Assembly (NCBI RefSeq): GCF_036245865.1
Contig: NZ_BTTW01000004.1
Span: 186,001-250,000, forward strand
Direction of reading: 5' to 3'
Length of the DNA stretch: 64,000 nt
From: Corallococcus caeni
GTDB taxonomy: Bacteria; Myxococcota; Myxococcia; Myxococcales; Myxococcaceae
Position 1 is the first letter of the stretch; every line of letters begins with the position of its first letter. A program made the position numbers and the translations under genes. Of this stretch, positions 40,938-49,644 are shown piece by piece. The notes under the pieces are model-generated. The model searched no databases and was not told the origin of the DNA. It worked only from the letters and a program-made list of their open reading frames with translations.

Positions 40938-43778
40938 ATGTCTCGCAAGGTGTTCGTCGTCGTGGCCGGGCTGGCGCTCCTGCTGGCCTGGGTCTTCCTC
41001 TGGCAGCGCGCCTCCGTGCCGGTCGCGGCGGCGCGCGACGTGACCGTGGCGCACCCCGTGCCTCCCACGTCGGCCCAGGCGCGGGCCCCGCGGCAGGAGG
41101 GGGGATTGGCGACCGCGCCCGTGGAGCAACCCATGCGGGACGCGGACGGTGCGCTGCGCGTGGAGACGGTCACGGCGGCGGGGCCGCTCGCGGGCGCGGA
41201 GGTGACGCTGTACCTGCGGGGACCGGCGGCCCCGGGCTCGCGGCTGCCTTCGTGGCGCGTGGCGGGGCAGGGCCGCACGGACGCCGAGGGGACGCTCGTG
41301 CTGCCCGCGCGTCCCGGGCCCTATCTCGTCACCGCGCGTGCGGAGGGGCTGGCCTTGGCGCGCGCGGAGGTGACGCGGCCGCGTGGAGAGGCGCGGTCCA
41401 CGGTCCGGCTGCTGCTGGAACCCGGTGTGTCCTTGACGGGCCTGACGGTGGAGCGCGCGGGCGGTGCGCCGGTCCCGATGGCGGAGCTGACGCTCACGCC
41501 GCACACCGGCTTCGAGGACGCGCTCCCCGTGTTCCTCCAGACGGGCCCGTCGGTGCCGGAGGAGGCGCGGCACGAGGCGCTCAGCGACGCACGGGGGGCG
41601 TTCGCGTTCCACGGGCTGGCGCGAGGTGAATACCAGCTGGAGGCGCGGGCCCCGGGCCACGCACCCCGCCGCATCGCGCGCGTGCACGTCCCGGGGACGG
41701 ACGTGCGCGTGGCGCTGGACGGCTCCGCGTTCATCGAGGGCTTCGTCACGCGCGCGGATGGAACGCCCGCGCCGGGCGCACGCGTGAGCGCCTGGGGCGA
41801 GGACGGCGCGGTGGAGGTGGAGGCCGGGGACACGGGCAGCTTCTCCCTGGACGTGCCGCCGGGGTCGTTCCAGGTGACGGCCCGTCACGCGCAGGAGACC
41901 GGGGCGGCCGGGGGCGCGGTCGTCGTGGGGCCGGGCATGACGGTGAAGGACGTGCGGATCCGCCTTGGCGGCGCGGCGTCCCTCGTGGGCGTGGTGCGGC
42001 GCAAGGACTCGGGTGAGGCGATTGTCGGCGCCACGGTGGGCGTACGCGCGCATGGCGACCGGGCGGAGCTGCTCCAGGCCCGCTCGGCGGAGGACGGGCG
42101 CTTCGAGGTGGGCGGGCTCGCGCCGGGGGCCTACGACGTGCAGGTGAGCGCTCCGGGCTTTCAGCCGCTCATGCGCAGGGGGCTGGGCGTGCTCGCGGGG
42201 CAGCGCTTCGACCTGGTGCTGGAGCTCGCGGTGCCGGGGCGCGTCGAGGGCACGGTGGTGGATGGCGCGGAGGCGCCGCTCCCCGGCGTGACGGTGGTGG
42301 CACGACTCAAGTGGCGGCCCCTGCCGGACGCGCTGCCTTCAATGACAGACGCGCAGGGACGCTTCGTGCTGGAGGACGTGCCGGAGGGCACCGTGTACGT
42401 CGTGGCACGCCGCGCGAACAGCGAGGACGAGGTGCGCCAGGCCGTGCGCGTGGAGGCGGGGAAGACGGCGACGGCGCGGCTGAAGCTCGTGGGCGAGGGC
42501 GTGCTGGAGGGGACCGTGCGCAAGGAGGACGGAGGGCGGCCGTCGGGGGCGGTGACGGTCTCCGCGCACCGGGTGGACGCCCCGGCCTTCGAGTCCGTCG
42601 ACGTGCCCGCGAAGCCGGATGGAACGTGGTCGATGCGCGTGGGCGCGGGGCGCTACCAGCTGGGTGCGTGGCTGTCCGAGCTGCGCTTCCAGAACGGCGA
42701 CCAGCAGCAGGTGGTGGCGCTGGAGGCGGGCGGCCGGCGCCACGTGGACCTGGTCGTGGGCGAGCCGAAGAAGCCGCTCCGCGTGACGGTGCTGGAGCCC
42801 AACGGCGCGCCTGGCGTCCACGCGACGGTGATGGCCACGGAGGCGGGCCGCACGGACATCCAGGCGGAGGAGCTGACGGACGCGTCCGGACAGGCGGTGC
42901 TGGCGCTGGACGGCCTGGGGTCGGACGCGTGGCGCGTCTGGTCCACGAACGGAGGACGGCAGGGCGAGGTCGCGCGTGTGTCCGCGTCCCAGAAGGAGCT
43001 CACGCTCCAGTTGAAGCCCGCCGCCCGGCTGAGGGGCACCGTCCGCTCCGCGGGAGGCCGCGAGGTGCGAGGCTTCTCGCTGACCGTCACCGCCGCGCGC
43101 GGCGAGGACGACTTCCTCTCCCGCGTGGAGCGCCAGTTCTCCGGGGACGCCTTTCAGGTGGACGACGTCTTCCCCACGCTCGTCACCGTCACGGCCACGC
43201 TGGCGGACGGGCGCGCGGGCAAGGTGGACGTGACGCTCGCGTCGGGCGCGGAGGCCGCCGTGGAGGTGGTGGTGGACGCGGGCGGCGGTGTGTCCGGACG
43301 GCTGGTGGACGCGCGCACGAACGAGCCGCTGGCGGGCGCGTACGTGGACGCGGACGGCATCGCGTCCCCCACGACGGGCGCGGACGGCCGCTTCGAGTTG
43401 AAGGACCTGGCCCCGGGCCCGCACCGGCTCACCGCGTGGAGCCGGGGGCGGGAGCTGGTGGACCGGCGCGTGACGCTCGCCGCCGGGAAGACGCAGGAGC
43501 TGGGCGACTGGCGCCTGGGCCTCCAGCGCGTGGAGCCGGGCCGGCTGGGCCTGAGCTTCGGCATGAGCGGACGGGAGGTCATCATCAGCGGCATCGCCGA
43601 GGGCGCGGACGTCGCGGGCCTCCAGGTGGGGGACGTGGTGCGCTCCATCGACGGGGCGGTGGTGCTGGACACGGGCGAGGCGCGGCGGCGGGAGCTGGGC
43701 GCGCCGGGCAGCCCCGCGGTGCTCGCCCTCCACCGGAGCGGCCAGCCGCTGTCCCTCACGTTCATCCGCGCACGCTGA
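40938..43778 (+). CDS. Large Ig-like repeat protein (carboxypeptidase regulatory-like domains) with C-terminal PDZ
   Basis: 946 residues. An N-terminal hydrophobic segment (VFVVVAGLALLLAWVFLW) exports or anchors it. The rest is a run of roughly eight to ten beta-sandwich repeats of the CarboxypepD_reg type, each with the recurring pattern G-x-V-x(4-8)-P-[VL]-x-G-A-x-V and D-x-x-G-x-F-x-[LV]-x-x-[LV]-P-x-G-x-Y (for example TDAEGTLVLPARPGPY, LSDARGAFAFHGLARGEY, SAEDGRFEVGGLAPGAY, TDAQGRFVLEDVPEGT, TGADGRFELKDLAPGPH). The last ~85 residues (GREVIISGIAEGADVAGLQVGDVVRSIDGAVV) are a PDZ domain. Periplasmic or surface scaffold; ligand unknown. Long myxobacterial relatives exist, but usually without PDZ as far as I recall. 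Confidence 0.8.
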   Translation: MSRKVFVVVAGLALLLAWVFLWQRASVPVAAARDVTVAHPVPPTSAQARAPRQEGGLATAPVEQPMRDADGALRVETVTAAGPLAGAEVTLYLRGPAAPGSRLPSWRVAGQGRTDAEGTLVLPARPGPYLVTARAEGLALARAEVTRPRGEARSTVRLLLEPGVSLTGLTVERAGGAPVPMAELTLTPHTGFEDALPVFLQTGPSVPEEARHEALSDARGAFAFHGLARGEYQLEARAPGHAPRRIARVHVPGTDVRVALDGSAFIEGFVTRADGTPAPGARVSAWGEDGAVEVEAGDTGSFSLDVPPGSFQVTARHAQETGAAGGAVVVGPGMTVKDVRIRLGGAASLVGVVRRKDSGEAIVGATVGVRAHGDRAELLQARSAEDGRFEVGGLAPGAYDVQVSAPGFQPLMRRGLGVLAGQRFDLVLELAVPGRVEGTVVDGAEAPLPGVTVVARLKWRPLPDALPSMTDAQGRFVLEDVPEGTVYVVARRANSEDEVRQAVRVEAGKTATARLKLVGEGVLEGTVRKEDGGRPSGAVTVSAHRVDAPAFESVDVPAKPDGTWSMRVGAGRYQLGAWLSELRFQNGDQQQVVALEAGGRRHVDLVVGEPKKPLRVTVLEPNGAPGVHATVMATEAGRTDIQAEELTDASGQAVLALDGLGSDAWRVWSTNGGRQGEVARVSASQKELTLQLKPAARLRGTVRSAGGREVRGFSLTVTAARGEDDFLSRVERQFSGDAFQVDDVFPTLVTVTATLADGRAGKVDVTLASGAEAAVEVVVDAGGGVSGRLVDARTNEPLAGAYVDADGIASPTTGADGRFELKDLAPGPHRLTAWSRGRELVDRRVTLAAGKTQELGDWRLGLQRVEPGRLGLSFGMSGREVIISGIAEGADVAGLQVGDVVRSIDGAVVLDTGEARRRELGAPGSPAVLALHRSGQPLSLTFIRAR

Positions 43779-43828
43779 GCGCCGCGCGGCTTGAAAGCGC
43801 GGGGCGGGCCCTGACAGCATCCGGCCCC

Positions 43829-44974
43829 ATGGATGAGCGCTTCACCCCGGAGCATGAGGCGTTCCGCCGCACCGTGCGTCAGTTCGCGGAGAAGGAGCTG
43901 GCCCCGCACGCGCTGGAGTGGGACCAGGCCGGCGAGTTCCCTCGCGACGTCTTCCGCCGCTGCGGCGAGCTGGGCTTCTTCGGCATCAGCCACGACCCCG
44001 CGTACGGCGGCAGCGGGCTGGACTACTGGTACGTGGCCGCGTTCGCGGAGGAGCTGGCGCGGGCGCGCAACGGCGGCGTGGCGATGTCGCTGCTGGTGCA
44101 GGGGCAGATGGCCACGCCGGTCATCAACGAGCTGGGCACCGACGAGCAGAAGCGCGAGTTCCTCGCCCCCGCGCTCACCGGCGAGCGCATCGCGGCGCTG
44201 GCGATGAGCGAACCGGACGCGGGCTCGGACCTGGCCCGGCTGCGCACCACCGCGCGCAGGGACGGCGACGACTACGTCATCCAGGGCGCCAAGACGTGGA
44301 TCTCCAACGGCGCCCGCGCGGACTTCCTGGTGCTGGCGGTGCGCACGGGAGGGGAGGGCGCGCCGGGCATCTCGCTGGTGACGCTGCCCACGGACGTGAA
44401 GGGCTTCGCCGTGTCGAAGAAGCTCCAGAAGGTGGGGCACCGCTCGTCGGACATGGCCATCCTCTACTTCGAGGACTGCCGCATCCCCGCCCGCTACGTG
44501 CTGGGCCGGGAGAACGACGGCTTCTTCCACATCATGAACAGCTTCCACGCGGAGCGCCTGGTGACGGCGCTCTACACGGTGGCGGTGATGGACGACCTCT
44601 TGCGTGAGGCCATCCGCTACGGCCGCGAACGTCACGCGTTTGGAAAGCGGCTGCTGGACTTCCAGGTGTGGCGCCACACCTTCGTGGACCACGCCACCCG
44701 CGTGGAGGCGGCGCGCCAGCTCACCTATCAGGCGGTGCAGCTCTTCAATCGCAAACGCAAGCAGAAGCCGGTGAAGGAGATCGCCATGGCCAAGCTCCTC
44801 ACCACGGAGCTGGCCCAGCGCGTGGCCTATGACTGCCAGCAATTCCTGGGCGGCATGGGCTACGTGGAGGAGTCACACGTCGCGCGGGCGTGGCGCGACG
44901 TGCGCATGCTCACCATTGGCGGCGGCACGTCCGAGGTGATGAAGGAGATCATCGCCGGGACGATGGCGCTGTAG
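43829..44974 (+). CDS. Acyl-CoA dehydrogenase
   Basis: 381 residues, the usual length. FAD-dependent alpha,beta-desaturation of an acyl-CoA, passing electrons to ETF. Motifs: FRRTVRQFAEKELAPHALEWDQAG, GFFGISHDPAYGGSGLDY, ALAMSEPDAGSDLARLRTTA (flavin/substrate loop), KTWISNGARADF, and the C-terminal LGGMGYVEESHVARAWRDVRMLTIGGGTSEVMKEIIA. The short-chain type catalytic Glu of Y-E-G-T is Gly here (I-G-G-G-T-S-E), as in long-chain and isovaleryl types where the base is on another helix (perhaps the Glu of FHAERLV). Cytoplasmic. It lies 50 bases after the PDZ protein and converges on the next gene with four bases between stops. Chain specificity unknown. Confidence 0.93.
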   Translation: MDERFTPEHEAFRRTVRQFAEKELAPHALEWDQAGEFPRDVFRRCGELGFFGISHDPAYGGSGLDYWYVAAFAEELARARNGGVAMSLLVQGQMATPVINELGTDEQKREFLAPALTGERIAALAMSEPDAGSDLARLRTTARRDGDDYVIQGAKTWISNGARADFLVLAVRTGGEGAPGISLVTLPTDVKGFAVSKKLQKVGHRSSDMAILYFEDCRIPARYVLGRENDGFFHIMNSFHAERLVTALYTVAVMDDLLREAIRYGRERHAFGKRLLDFQVWRHTFVDHATRVEAARQLTYQAVQLFNRKRKQKPVKEIAMAKLLTTELAQRVAYDCQQFLGGMGYVEESHVARAWRDVRMLTIGGGTSEVMKEIIAGTMAL

Positions 44975-44978
44975 CCGC

Positions 44979-46598
44979 TCAGGCGGCCTGCTGCTGGAAG
45001 GTCTCCTCCATCCACCGGGCCGCGTCCGCGCCGTTGCCCTTCCACGCCGTCGGCGTCCCGTCCACCGTGCGGCGCGCGACCTCCAGCTCCCAGCCGACCT
45101 TGACCGGCCCGACCTTGAAGCCGGGGGACATGGAGACGCCTTTCTGCGTGTAGGTCGTCTGCTTGTACTCCACGGTCGCGTCCTGGCCGGCGGTCTTGAA
45201 AGCGCCCGGCACGTCTCCCTCCAGCAGCTTGTCGAACGTGCCGTTCTTCACGAGCGTGCTGGGGTTGGCCTCGATGCTGACCTCGTACGACGTGCCCTTG
45301 CCGTTGCCCTGGACCAGGGCGTTCCCCTCCACCGCCAGCGTGACCTTGCTCTTCTGGTTCGCCGCCATCTCCTTCATCGCGGGGCCGAGCGTGCCCTTCG
45401 GATCCTTCATGACGTCGTCCACGCTCACGCCGGAGGGCAGGGGGTAGCGCGTTTCAATCTCCAGCTTGCCGCCGCCCTTGATGGAGCCCCCCACCTTCAC
45501 GCCGCCCTCCAGGGGGAGCTTCATCCGGTCCGGCCCGACGAGGGTCTTCTTCGCCTCCAGCTTCCGGCCCAGGCCGCCGCCCACCTCCACCTGGGCGGAG
45601 TCCTTGATGACGACCTCCGGGGGCTTGCCCTCGGGGAACTCGATGCGGACCGTCCGGTCCGAGCGGAGCTTGGCGTTCACGTCCCCGCTGTTCGCCAGCG
45701 GTCCCGCCGGGACGGGGAACTCCGCGGCCACCTGGGCGGCGCCCGTGCCCCGGAGCTCCACCGCGGCCATCTTCCCGCGCAGCCACGCGAGGTCCTCCGG
45801 CGGAGGCATGTCGGCCGCGCCCGCGATGTTGCACTGCATGCCTGTCTTCAGGCGGTCCATGATGCGATTGGCGCGGACCACCTCATCGGGCGTCTCGAAC
45901 TTGAACTCCACCTTGCCGCCGCCGCCGGCCAGCAGCTTGGCGTCGATCTTCCCGTTGTCGAAGCCCACGCCGCCCAGGACCTCCGAGTCCATGCTCAGCC
46001 GGTAGTTGGGCCCCGGCACGCGGTTGCCCTTCTCATCGGTCCGCATGCCCTCCTCGCAGCTGACTTCAATCTGGGCGCGCGTCTGGAGGCGGCCCACCTT
46101 GAAGCCGCCGTCGAAGCCACCGGAGGTGGAGTACTTGTCCCCCGGCTTCATGGACTCGAGGTCCGCCTTCGAGCCCGACACATCGGCCCCGCCGCCGAGC
46201 ACCTTGAGCGCCCCGTCCACCTTGGACTCCAGCCAGGTGAAGCCGGGCACGTTGTCGCGAGCGCTCTGCAGCAGTTGGGTCAGCGCGCCCTGGGGCTCGG
46301 CGGTTTCCCCCACGCCGCCCGCGGCGAGGCCCTCCGGCTGCACCAGTGCTTCGGCGCCGCCCTCCGCGATTCCCACCGGGCCTCCGGCCGGAGCCGCATG
46401 GCCTCCAGCTCCGGCCGGAGCCGCGTGTCCCCCCACCCCGGCCGGACCCGCGCGCCCGCCGCGCACCTCGAACCCATCTCCCGGACGCCCGATAGCGGGC
46501 CGCTGCGCCGGACGCGCGGGTCCCTGTGACGGGAGCTCCGGTGGCCGGCGGGGGGCGACGGGGACGGGCGAAGGCTGCATGCGGGACAGGAAGGTCAT
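44979..46598 (-). CDS. Gly/Pro-rich protein of unknown function with repeated beta-strand modules
   Basis: 539 residues, no obvious signal peptide; start at 46598 (MTFLSRMQPSPVPVAP) with GGAG upstream. Residues 5-60 are Pro/Arg-rich and residues ~60-80 hold a short tandem repeat (GGHAAPAGAGGHAAPAGG). The rest is unusual: repeated Gly-rich, alternating strand segments with Lys/Asp (KYSTSGGFDGGFKVGRLQTRAQIEVSC, GGVGFDNGKIDAKLLAGGGGKVEFKFE, QVEVGGGLGRKLEAKKTL, GGVKVGGSIKGGGKLEIETRYPL, STLVKNGTFDKLLEGDVPGAFKTAGQDATVEYKQ). These read as a long solenoid or barrel-like beta structure. I recognise no family. It stands upstream of nothing on its strand and downstream of the DUF2780-like gene, separated by 131 bases with an inverted repeat. 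Confidence 0.55.
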   Translation of the reverse strand: MTFLSRMQPSPVPVAPRRPPELPSQGPARPAQRPAIGRPGDGFEVRGGRAGPAGVGGHAAPAGAGGHAAPAGGPVGIAEGGAEALVQPEGLAAGGVGETAEPQGALTQLLQSARDNVPGFTWLESKVDGALKVLGGGADVSGSKADLESMKPGDKYSTSGGFDGGFKVGRLQTRAQIEVSCEEGMRTDEKGNRVPGPNYRLSMDSEVLGGVGFDNGKIDAKLLAGGGGKVEFKFETPDEVVRANRIMDRLKTGMQCNIAGAADMPPPEDLAWLRGKMAAVELRGTGAAQVAAEFPVPAGPLANSGDVNAKLRSDRTVRIEFPEGKPPEVVIKDSAQVEVGGGLGRKLEAKKTLVGPDRMKLPLEGGVKVGGSIKGGGKLEIETRYPLPSGVSVDDVMKDPKGTLGPAMKEMAANQKSKVTLAVEGNALVQGNGKGTSYEVSIEANPSTLVKNGTFDKLLEGDVPGAFKTAGQDATVEYKQTTYTQKGVSMSPGFKVGPVKVGWELEVARRTVDGTPTAWKGNGADAARWMEETFQQQAA

Positions 46599-46649
46599 GA
46601 CCGGGGCTCCAGGGCGGGTGGGAGCCCGCCGTTCCCCTAAAGCCGCCGG

Positions 46650-46676
46650 GGACGGAATTGTTTTGCATTTCCGTCC
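46650..46676. promoter_or_regulatory. Inverted repeat upstream of the Gly/Pro-rich protein gene
   Basis: GGACGGAA (46650-46657) and TTCCGTCC (46669-46676) are perfect eight-base arms around an 11-base T-rich spacer (TTGTTTTGCAT). It lies 52-78 bases upstream of the ATG at 46598. For the upstream gene it would be in terminator position, but no T-tract follows the 3' arm on the minus strand; for the downstream gene it sits where an operator would be. Confidence 0.4.
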
Positions 46677-46729
46677 AGCGTTTCCTGAAACTCCCTGCAA
46701 TCCCAGGGGGTTGGCCGCCCGGCCCGGTC

Positions 46730-47266
46730 CTATTTCCCCAGGATGCCGCCGAGCATCCCGCCCAGCCCGCCACCGCCCTGGGGGCCGCTGCCGCCGCCGG
46801 AGGCGCCCGCGAGCATGGGGGCCACGGCGAGGATCTTCCCCACCAGGCCCGGGTCCAGGCGGGACTTGAGGAAGTTGAGGAGCAGGGGCGCCACCAGGGT
46901 CGCCTTGCCCGCGTCCAGGTTGAAGCGCTGGAGGATGGCCACCACGCCGGCAATCTCGCCCGCGTGGGCCGCCGCGCCGCCCAGGGCGCCCATCAGGCCG
47001 CCACCGCCGCCACCGCCCGCGCCGCCGAGCATGCCGCCCAGGGCGCCCATCAGGCCGCCGCCGTCACCGCCCGCGGGGGCCTGGGCCTGGGCCTGCTGCT
47101 GCCAGCCCTGCATCTCCGGGATGGCCTGGTCCATCTGCCGGGCCGCGTCCGGGCCGACCTTCTCCTGCACCGTGCCCTGCACCATCTTCAGGAGCGAACC
47201 CGCGAGCCCCTGTGCCTGCGTGCCATCCACCCCGAGCTGCTGCGAGAGCTGTCCGATGAGGTCCAT
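46730..47266 (-). CDS. DUF2780-like protein (VcgC/VcgE-type)
   Basis: 178 residues. It starts MDLIGQLSQQLGVDGTQAQGLAGSLLKMVQ with AAGGAG seven bases upstream. The N-terminal Q-L-G-x-x-x-x-Q-A-x-G-x-x-G-S-L pattern and the C-terminal segment (IAGVVAILQRFNLDAGKATLVAPLLLNFLKSRLDPGLVGKILAVAP) match the DUF2780 arrangement of two helical elements. Between them lies a low-complexity Gly/Ala-rich stretch (GGGLMGALGGMLGGAGGGGGGGLMGALGG), and the tail repeats the same pattern, hinting at a glycine-zipper or membrane-associated segment. Function unknown. No signal peptide. Confidence 0.6.
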   Translation of the reverse strand: MDLIGQLSQQLGVDGTQAQGLAGSLLKMVQGTVQEKVGPDAARQMDQAIPEMQGWQQQAQAQAPAGGDGGGLMGALGGMLGGAGGGGGGGLMGALGGAAAHAGEIAGVVAILQRFNLDAGKATLVAPLLLNFLKSRLDPGLVGKILAVAPMLAGASGGGSGPQGGGGLGGMLGGILGK

Positions 47267-47388
47267 GCCGCGCTCCTTCACGTGTGTCGAAAGTGAGAGG
47301 CGCCGGTTGTAGCGGTCAGGGCGGGGGGCTGGCTGGAAAACCGGAACGGGCGCCCGCGAGCGTTGGTCCCAGGACGCCGGCGCGGGCC

Positions 47389-47877
47389 CTACAGTCGGGT
47401 GAAGGACCAGCTCACCGCGCGGCCGCCCTCGTAGGGCATGACGCCGTGGAAGGGGCGCGGGTCCGCGTCGAACACGAGCGGCAGGAAGTGCCGGTCCCCG
47501 TCCCACAGCGACAGGGACAGGATGGAGGACACGGGCACCCAGGACAGCGAGCCCTCGGGGTTCTTCTCCAGGGGCGTGCCCGTGAAGGCGTCGATGCGGA
47601 AGATGAAGCCCAGCCAGTCCTCGCCGTGCTTGCCGAAGCCGGGCCAGGACAGGGTGCCGCGCAGGACCATGCGCGTGCACTCGATGCCGGCCTCCTCGCG
47701 GATCTCCCGGCGCATGCACGCGGCGATGTCCTCGTCGCGGTCCATCTTGCCGCCCAGGCCGTTGTACTTGCCGTAGTGGGCGTCGTCCGGGCGCGCGTTC
47801 CGGTGGATGAGCAGCACCTGCTGGCCGTCCGGCGACATCACGTAGCCCAGCGTGGCGACGATGGGGGTGTAGGGCAT
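47389..47877 (-). CDS. Nudix hydrolase (MutT/8-oxo-dGTP diphosphatase-like)
   Basis: 162 residues. The Nudix box is complete: G-G-K-M-D-R-D-E-D-I-A-A-C-M-R-R-E-I-R-E-E-A-G-I (residues ~44-67), matching G-x5-E-x7-R-E-U-x-E-E-x-G-U. It is preceded by YTPIVATLGYVMSPDGQQVLLIHRN and followed by GTLSWPGFGKHGEDWLGFIFRIDAFTG. The pattern LLIHRN-x(7)-HYGKYNGLGGK resembles the 8-oxo-dGTP diphosphatase (MutT/MTH1-like) group that accepts purine nucleotides. The box requires Mg2+. Cytoplasmic, presumably house-cleaning of oxidised nucleotides. I use the ATG at 47877; a TTG at 47913 is in frame. Confidence 0.9.
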   Translation of the reverse strand: MPYTPIVATLGYVMSPDGQQVLLIHRNARPDDAHYGKYNGLGGKMDRDEDIAACMRREIREEAGIECTRMVLRGTLSWPGFGKHGEDWLGFIFRIDAFTGTPLEKNPEGSLSWVPVSSILSLSLWDGDRHFLPLVFDADPRPFHGVMPYEGGRAVSWSFTRL

Positions 47878-47934
47878 GGGCCGGTTCGTCCCCTGATTCG
47901 GACGGGGCGTCAAGCGGAGTGCCCCGGGGCTTCC

Positions 47935-49491
47935 TTACGGCGACGCGCCGGTCGTGGCCCCGGTCAGCGGCTCGTGACGGCGCCACAGCTCCACGGCGGG
48001 GGAGTCCGGCGACACGCCGCGCGTGTAGTGCGCCTCGAACCACTGGCGGCTGTCGGAGGACAGCTGCCACTGGCCGCGAGCGCCCAGGAGCACGAAGTCA
48101 CACTGTCCCAGGAGCGCGAGCATGCGCGTCTGCGAGTCCGCGCTGGCGAAGGCCGCCGCAGCGTCCGGGAAGCGGGCTCCGGACGTGAGCGCGTCCTGGA
48201 GCATCAGCGCGTAGGGGTCCACGGGCACGGCCTGTCCCGGGAGCACCGGCGGCAGCCTTCCGGCCAGCAGCCCCCAGCCCGGCTCGAAGCCGCACAGCGA
48301 CGCGTCCGGCGGAACCTGGTCGCGGACGTAGCGGGCCTGGAGGACCTGCTCCGGAGGGCGGATCTCCGAACCGCGCAGCGCCTCCCGCACGGAGTACAGC
48401 GGCCCCAGCAGCACCAGCCCGAAGGCCACCGCGCCCACGGGCCGGGCCCGCGCGGCCGCGAAGCCCACGAGCGCCGCCGCGCCCAGCCCCGCGAGCAGCG
48501 CCTCCGGCCCCGCGAGCAGCGCGTTGTAGTTGGACCAGTAGCTGTGCGCGGCCAGGTACGCGGCCACGGTGAGCAGGTACGCGGTGGCGACGAAGCGCTC
48601 GGGCGCGGCCTCCGCGCGGGTGCTCCGCCGCACGGCCCGGAACAGCGCGACGCACAGGCCCACCGCCGCGAGCAGCAGGGCGTAGCGGCGCCGCTCGTGG
48701 GTCATCTCCAGGAGCCGCTCCCAGCGCGACGTGACCCCGTCCTCGGGCCGGGCGGACTGGAACCACAGCACGTCCCGCGCGAAGGCGCCCGGAGCCATCA
48801 GGGCCAGGGGCCCCACGAGCGTCAGCACCGTGAGCGAAGCGGCCAGCACGAAGCGCCGCGCCAGGCTCCAGCGGAGGTCGGGCGCCCGGGCCACGAGCGC
48901 CGCCGCGCCCCAGATGCCGCCCAGCACCTTCACCGACGTCATGGCGCCCGCCAGCACCCCGGCGAGGCCCGCGCGGCGGGGCAGGGGAGCGCGCCCTGAA
49001 GGCAGGAGCCAGAGGTTCGCGAGCCCCAGGCCGCACACGTTGAGCAGCGGATCCAGGAACGGCCCGCGCTCCATGGTGACGACCTCCGGGTGCGCCGCGT
49101 AGGCCAGCGCGGCCACGACGCCCGCCACCGGTCCCCAGGCCCGCATCGCCAGCCTGCCCACGAGGACGGTGCTGACGGCGCCCAGCCCGGTGGCCAGCCA
49201 GCGCGCCAGCGCGAAGCCCGTGGCCGGGTCCGCGAAGGCGCCCAGCGCCCCGGCCGGAGCGCCCAGCAGCAGCGCGCCCGGCGGGTGCACGAAGAGGTAG
49301 TCGCGGTAGGGCAGCAGCCCCTTCCACAAGAGCGTGGACGCCGCGGCGTAGACGCCCTCGTCGTAGTTCACGACGTAGCCGAGCGCTCCAGCGCGGTGGA
49401 AGAACGGCAAGGCCCGGAGCACCCAAGCGCCCACCGCGACCGCCGCCAGCACCCAGGGCCACCAACGCCGGGCCCTGCCACCATCCCTCAT
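47935..49491 (-). CDS. GT39/ArnT-like polytopic membrane glycosyltransferase
   Basis: 518 residues, about 10-12 hydrophobic segments. After the first (WVLAAVAVGAWVLRALPFF) comes YVVNYDEGVYAAASTLLWKG, the acidic D-E motif of the first periplasmic loop of GT-C enzymes, and then YRDYLFVHPPGALLL (H-P-P-G, also typical of the ArnT/PMT group). The C-terminal ~130 residues form a soluble domain (FGLVLL.. then EPGWGLLAGRLPPVLPGQ). Such enzymes use polyprenyl-phosphate sugar donors to glycosylate lipids or proteins at the outer face of the inner membrane; donor and acceptor unknown. The ATG at 49491 is used; a TTG six codons before is in frame. The start has no strong ribosome-binding site. Confidence 0.75.
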   Translation of the reverse strand: MRDGGRARRWWPWVLAAVAVGAWVLRALPFFHRAGALGYVVNYDEGVYAAASTLLWKGLLPYRDYLFVHPPGALLLGAPAGALGAFADPATGFALARWLATGLGAVSTVLVGRLAMRAWGPVAGVVAALAYAAHPEVVTMERGPFLDPLLNVCGLGLANLWLLPSGRAPLPRRAGLAGVLAGAMTSVKVLGGIWGAAALVARAPDLRWSLARRFVLAASLTVLTLVGPLALMAPGAFARDVLWFQSARPEDGVTSRWERLLEMTHERRRYALLLAAVGLCVALFRAVRRSTRAEAAPERFVATAYLLTVAAYLAAHSYWSNYNALLAGPEALLAGLGAAALVGFAAARARPVGAVAFGLVLLGPLYSVREALRGSEIRPPEQVLQARYVRDQVPPDASLCGFEPGWGLLAGRLPPVLPGQAVPVDPYALMLQDALTSGARFPDAAAAFASADSQTRMLALLGQCDFVLLGARGQWQLSSDSRQWFEAHYTRGVSPDSPAVELWRRHEPLTGATTGASP

Positions 49492-49644
49492 CCAAGTCAA
49501 TCCGTCCAAAGCGCGAGAATGCTACGCGGCCCGCCCTGTTTCACGCGAGCCGCACGAGGGCTGGGTGCACGAAAAACACGTGAGCCCCCGATGAAACACG
49601 CGGTTTGTCACACCGTGAGTGGATGCGACGCCGCCCGCGCCGTC

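Noticed and set aside
46730-47266. Gly-rich tract as a coding repeat or structural repeat array
   Set aside because: The short Gly/Ala/Met-Gly stretches are low complexity inside one protein and do not form DNA repeats of constant unit length.
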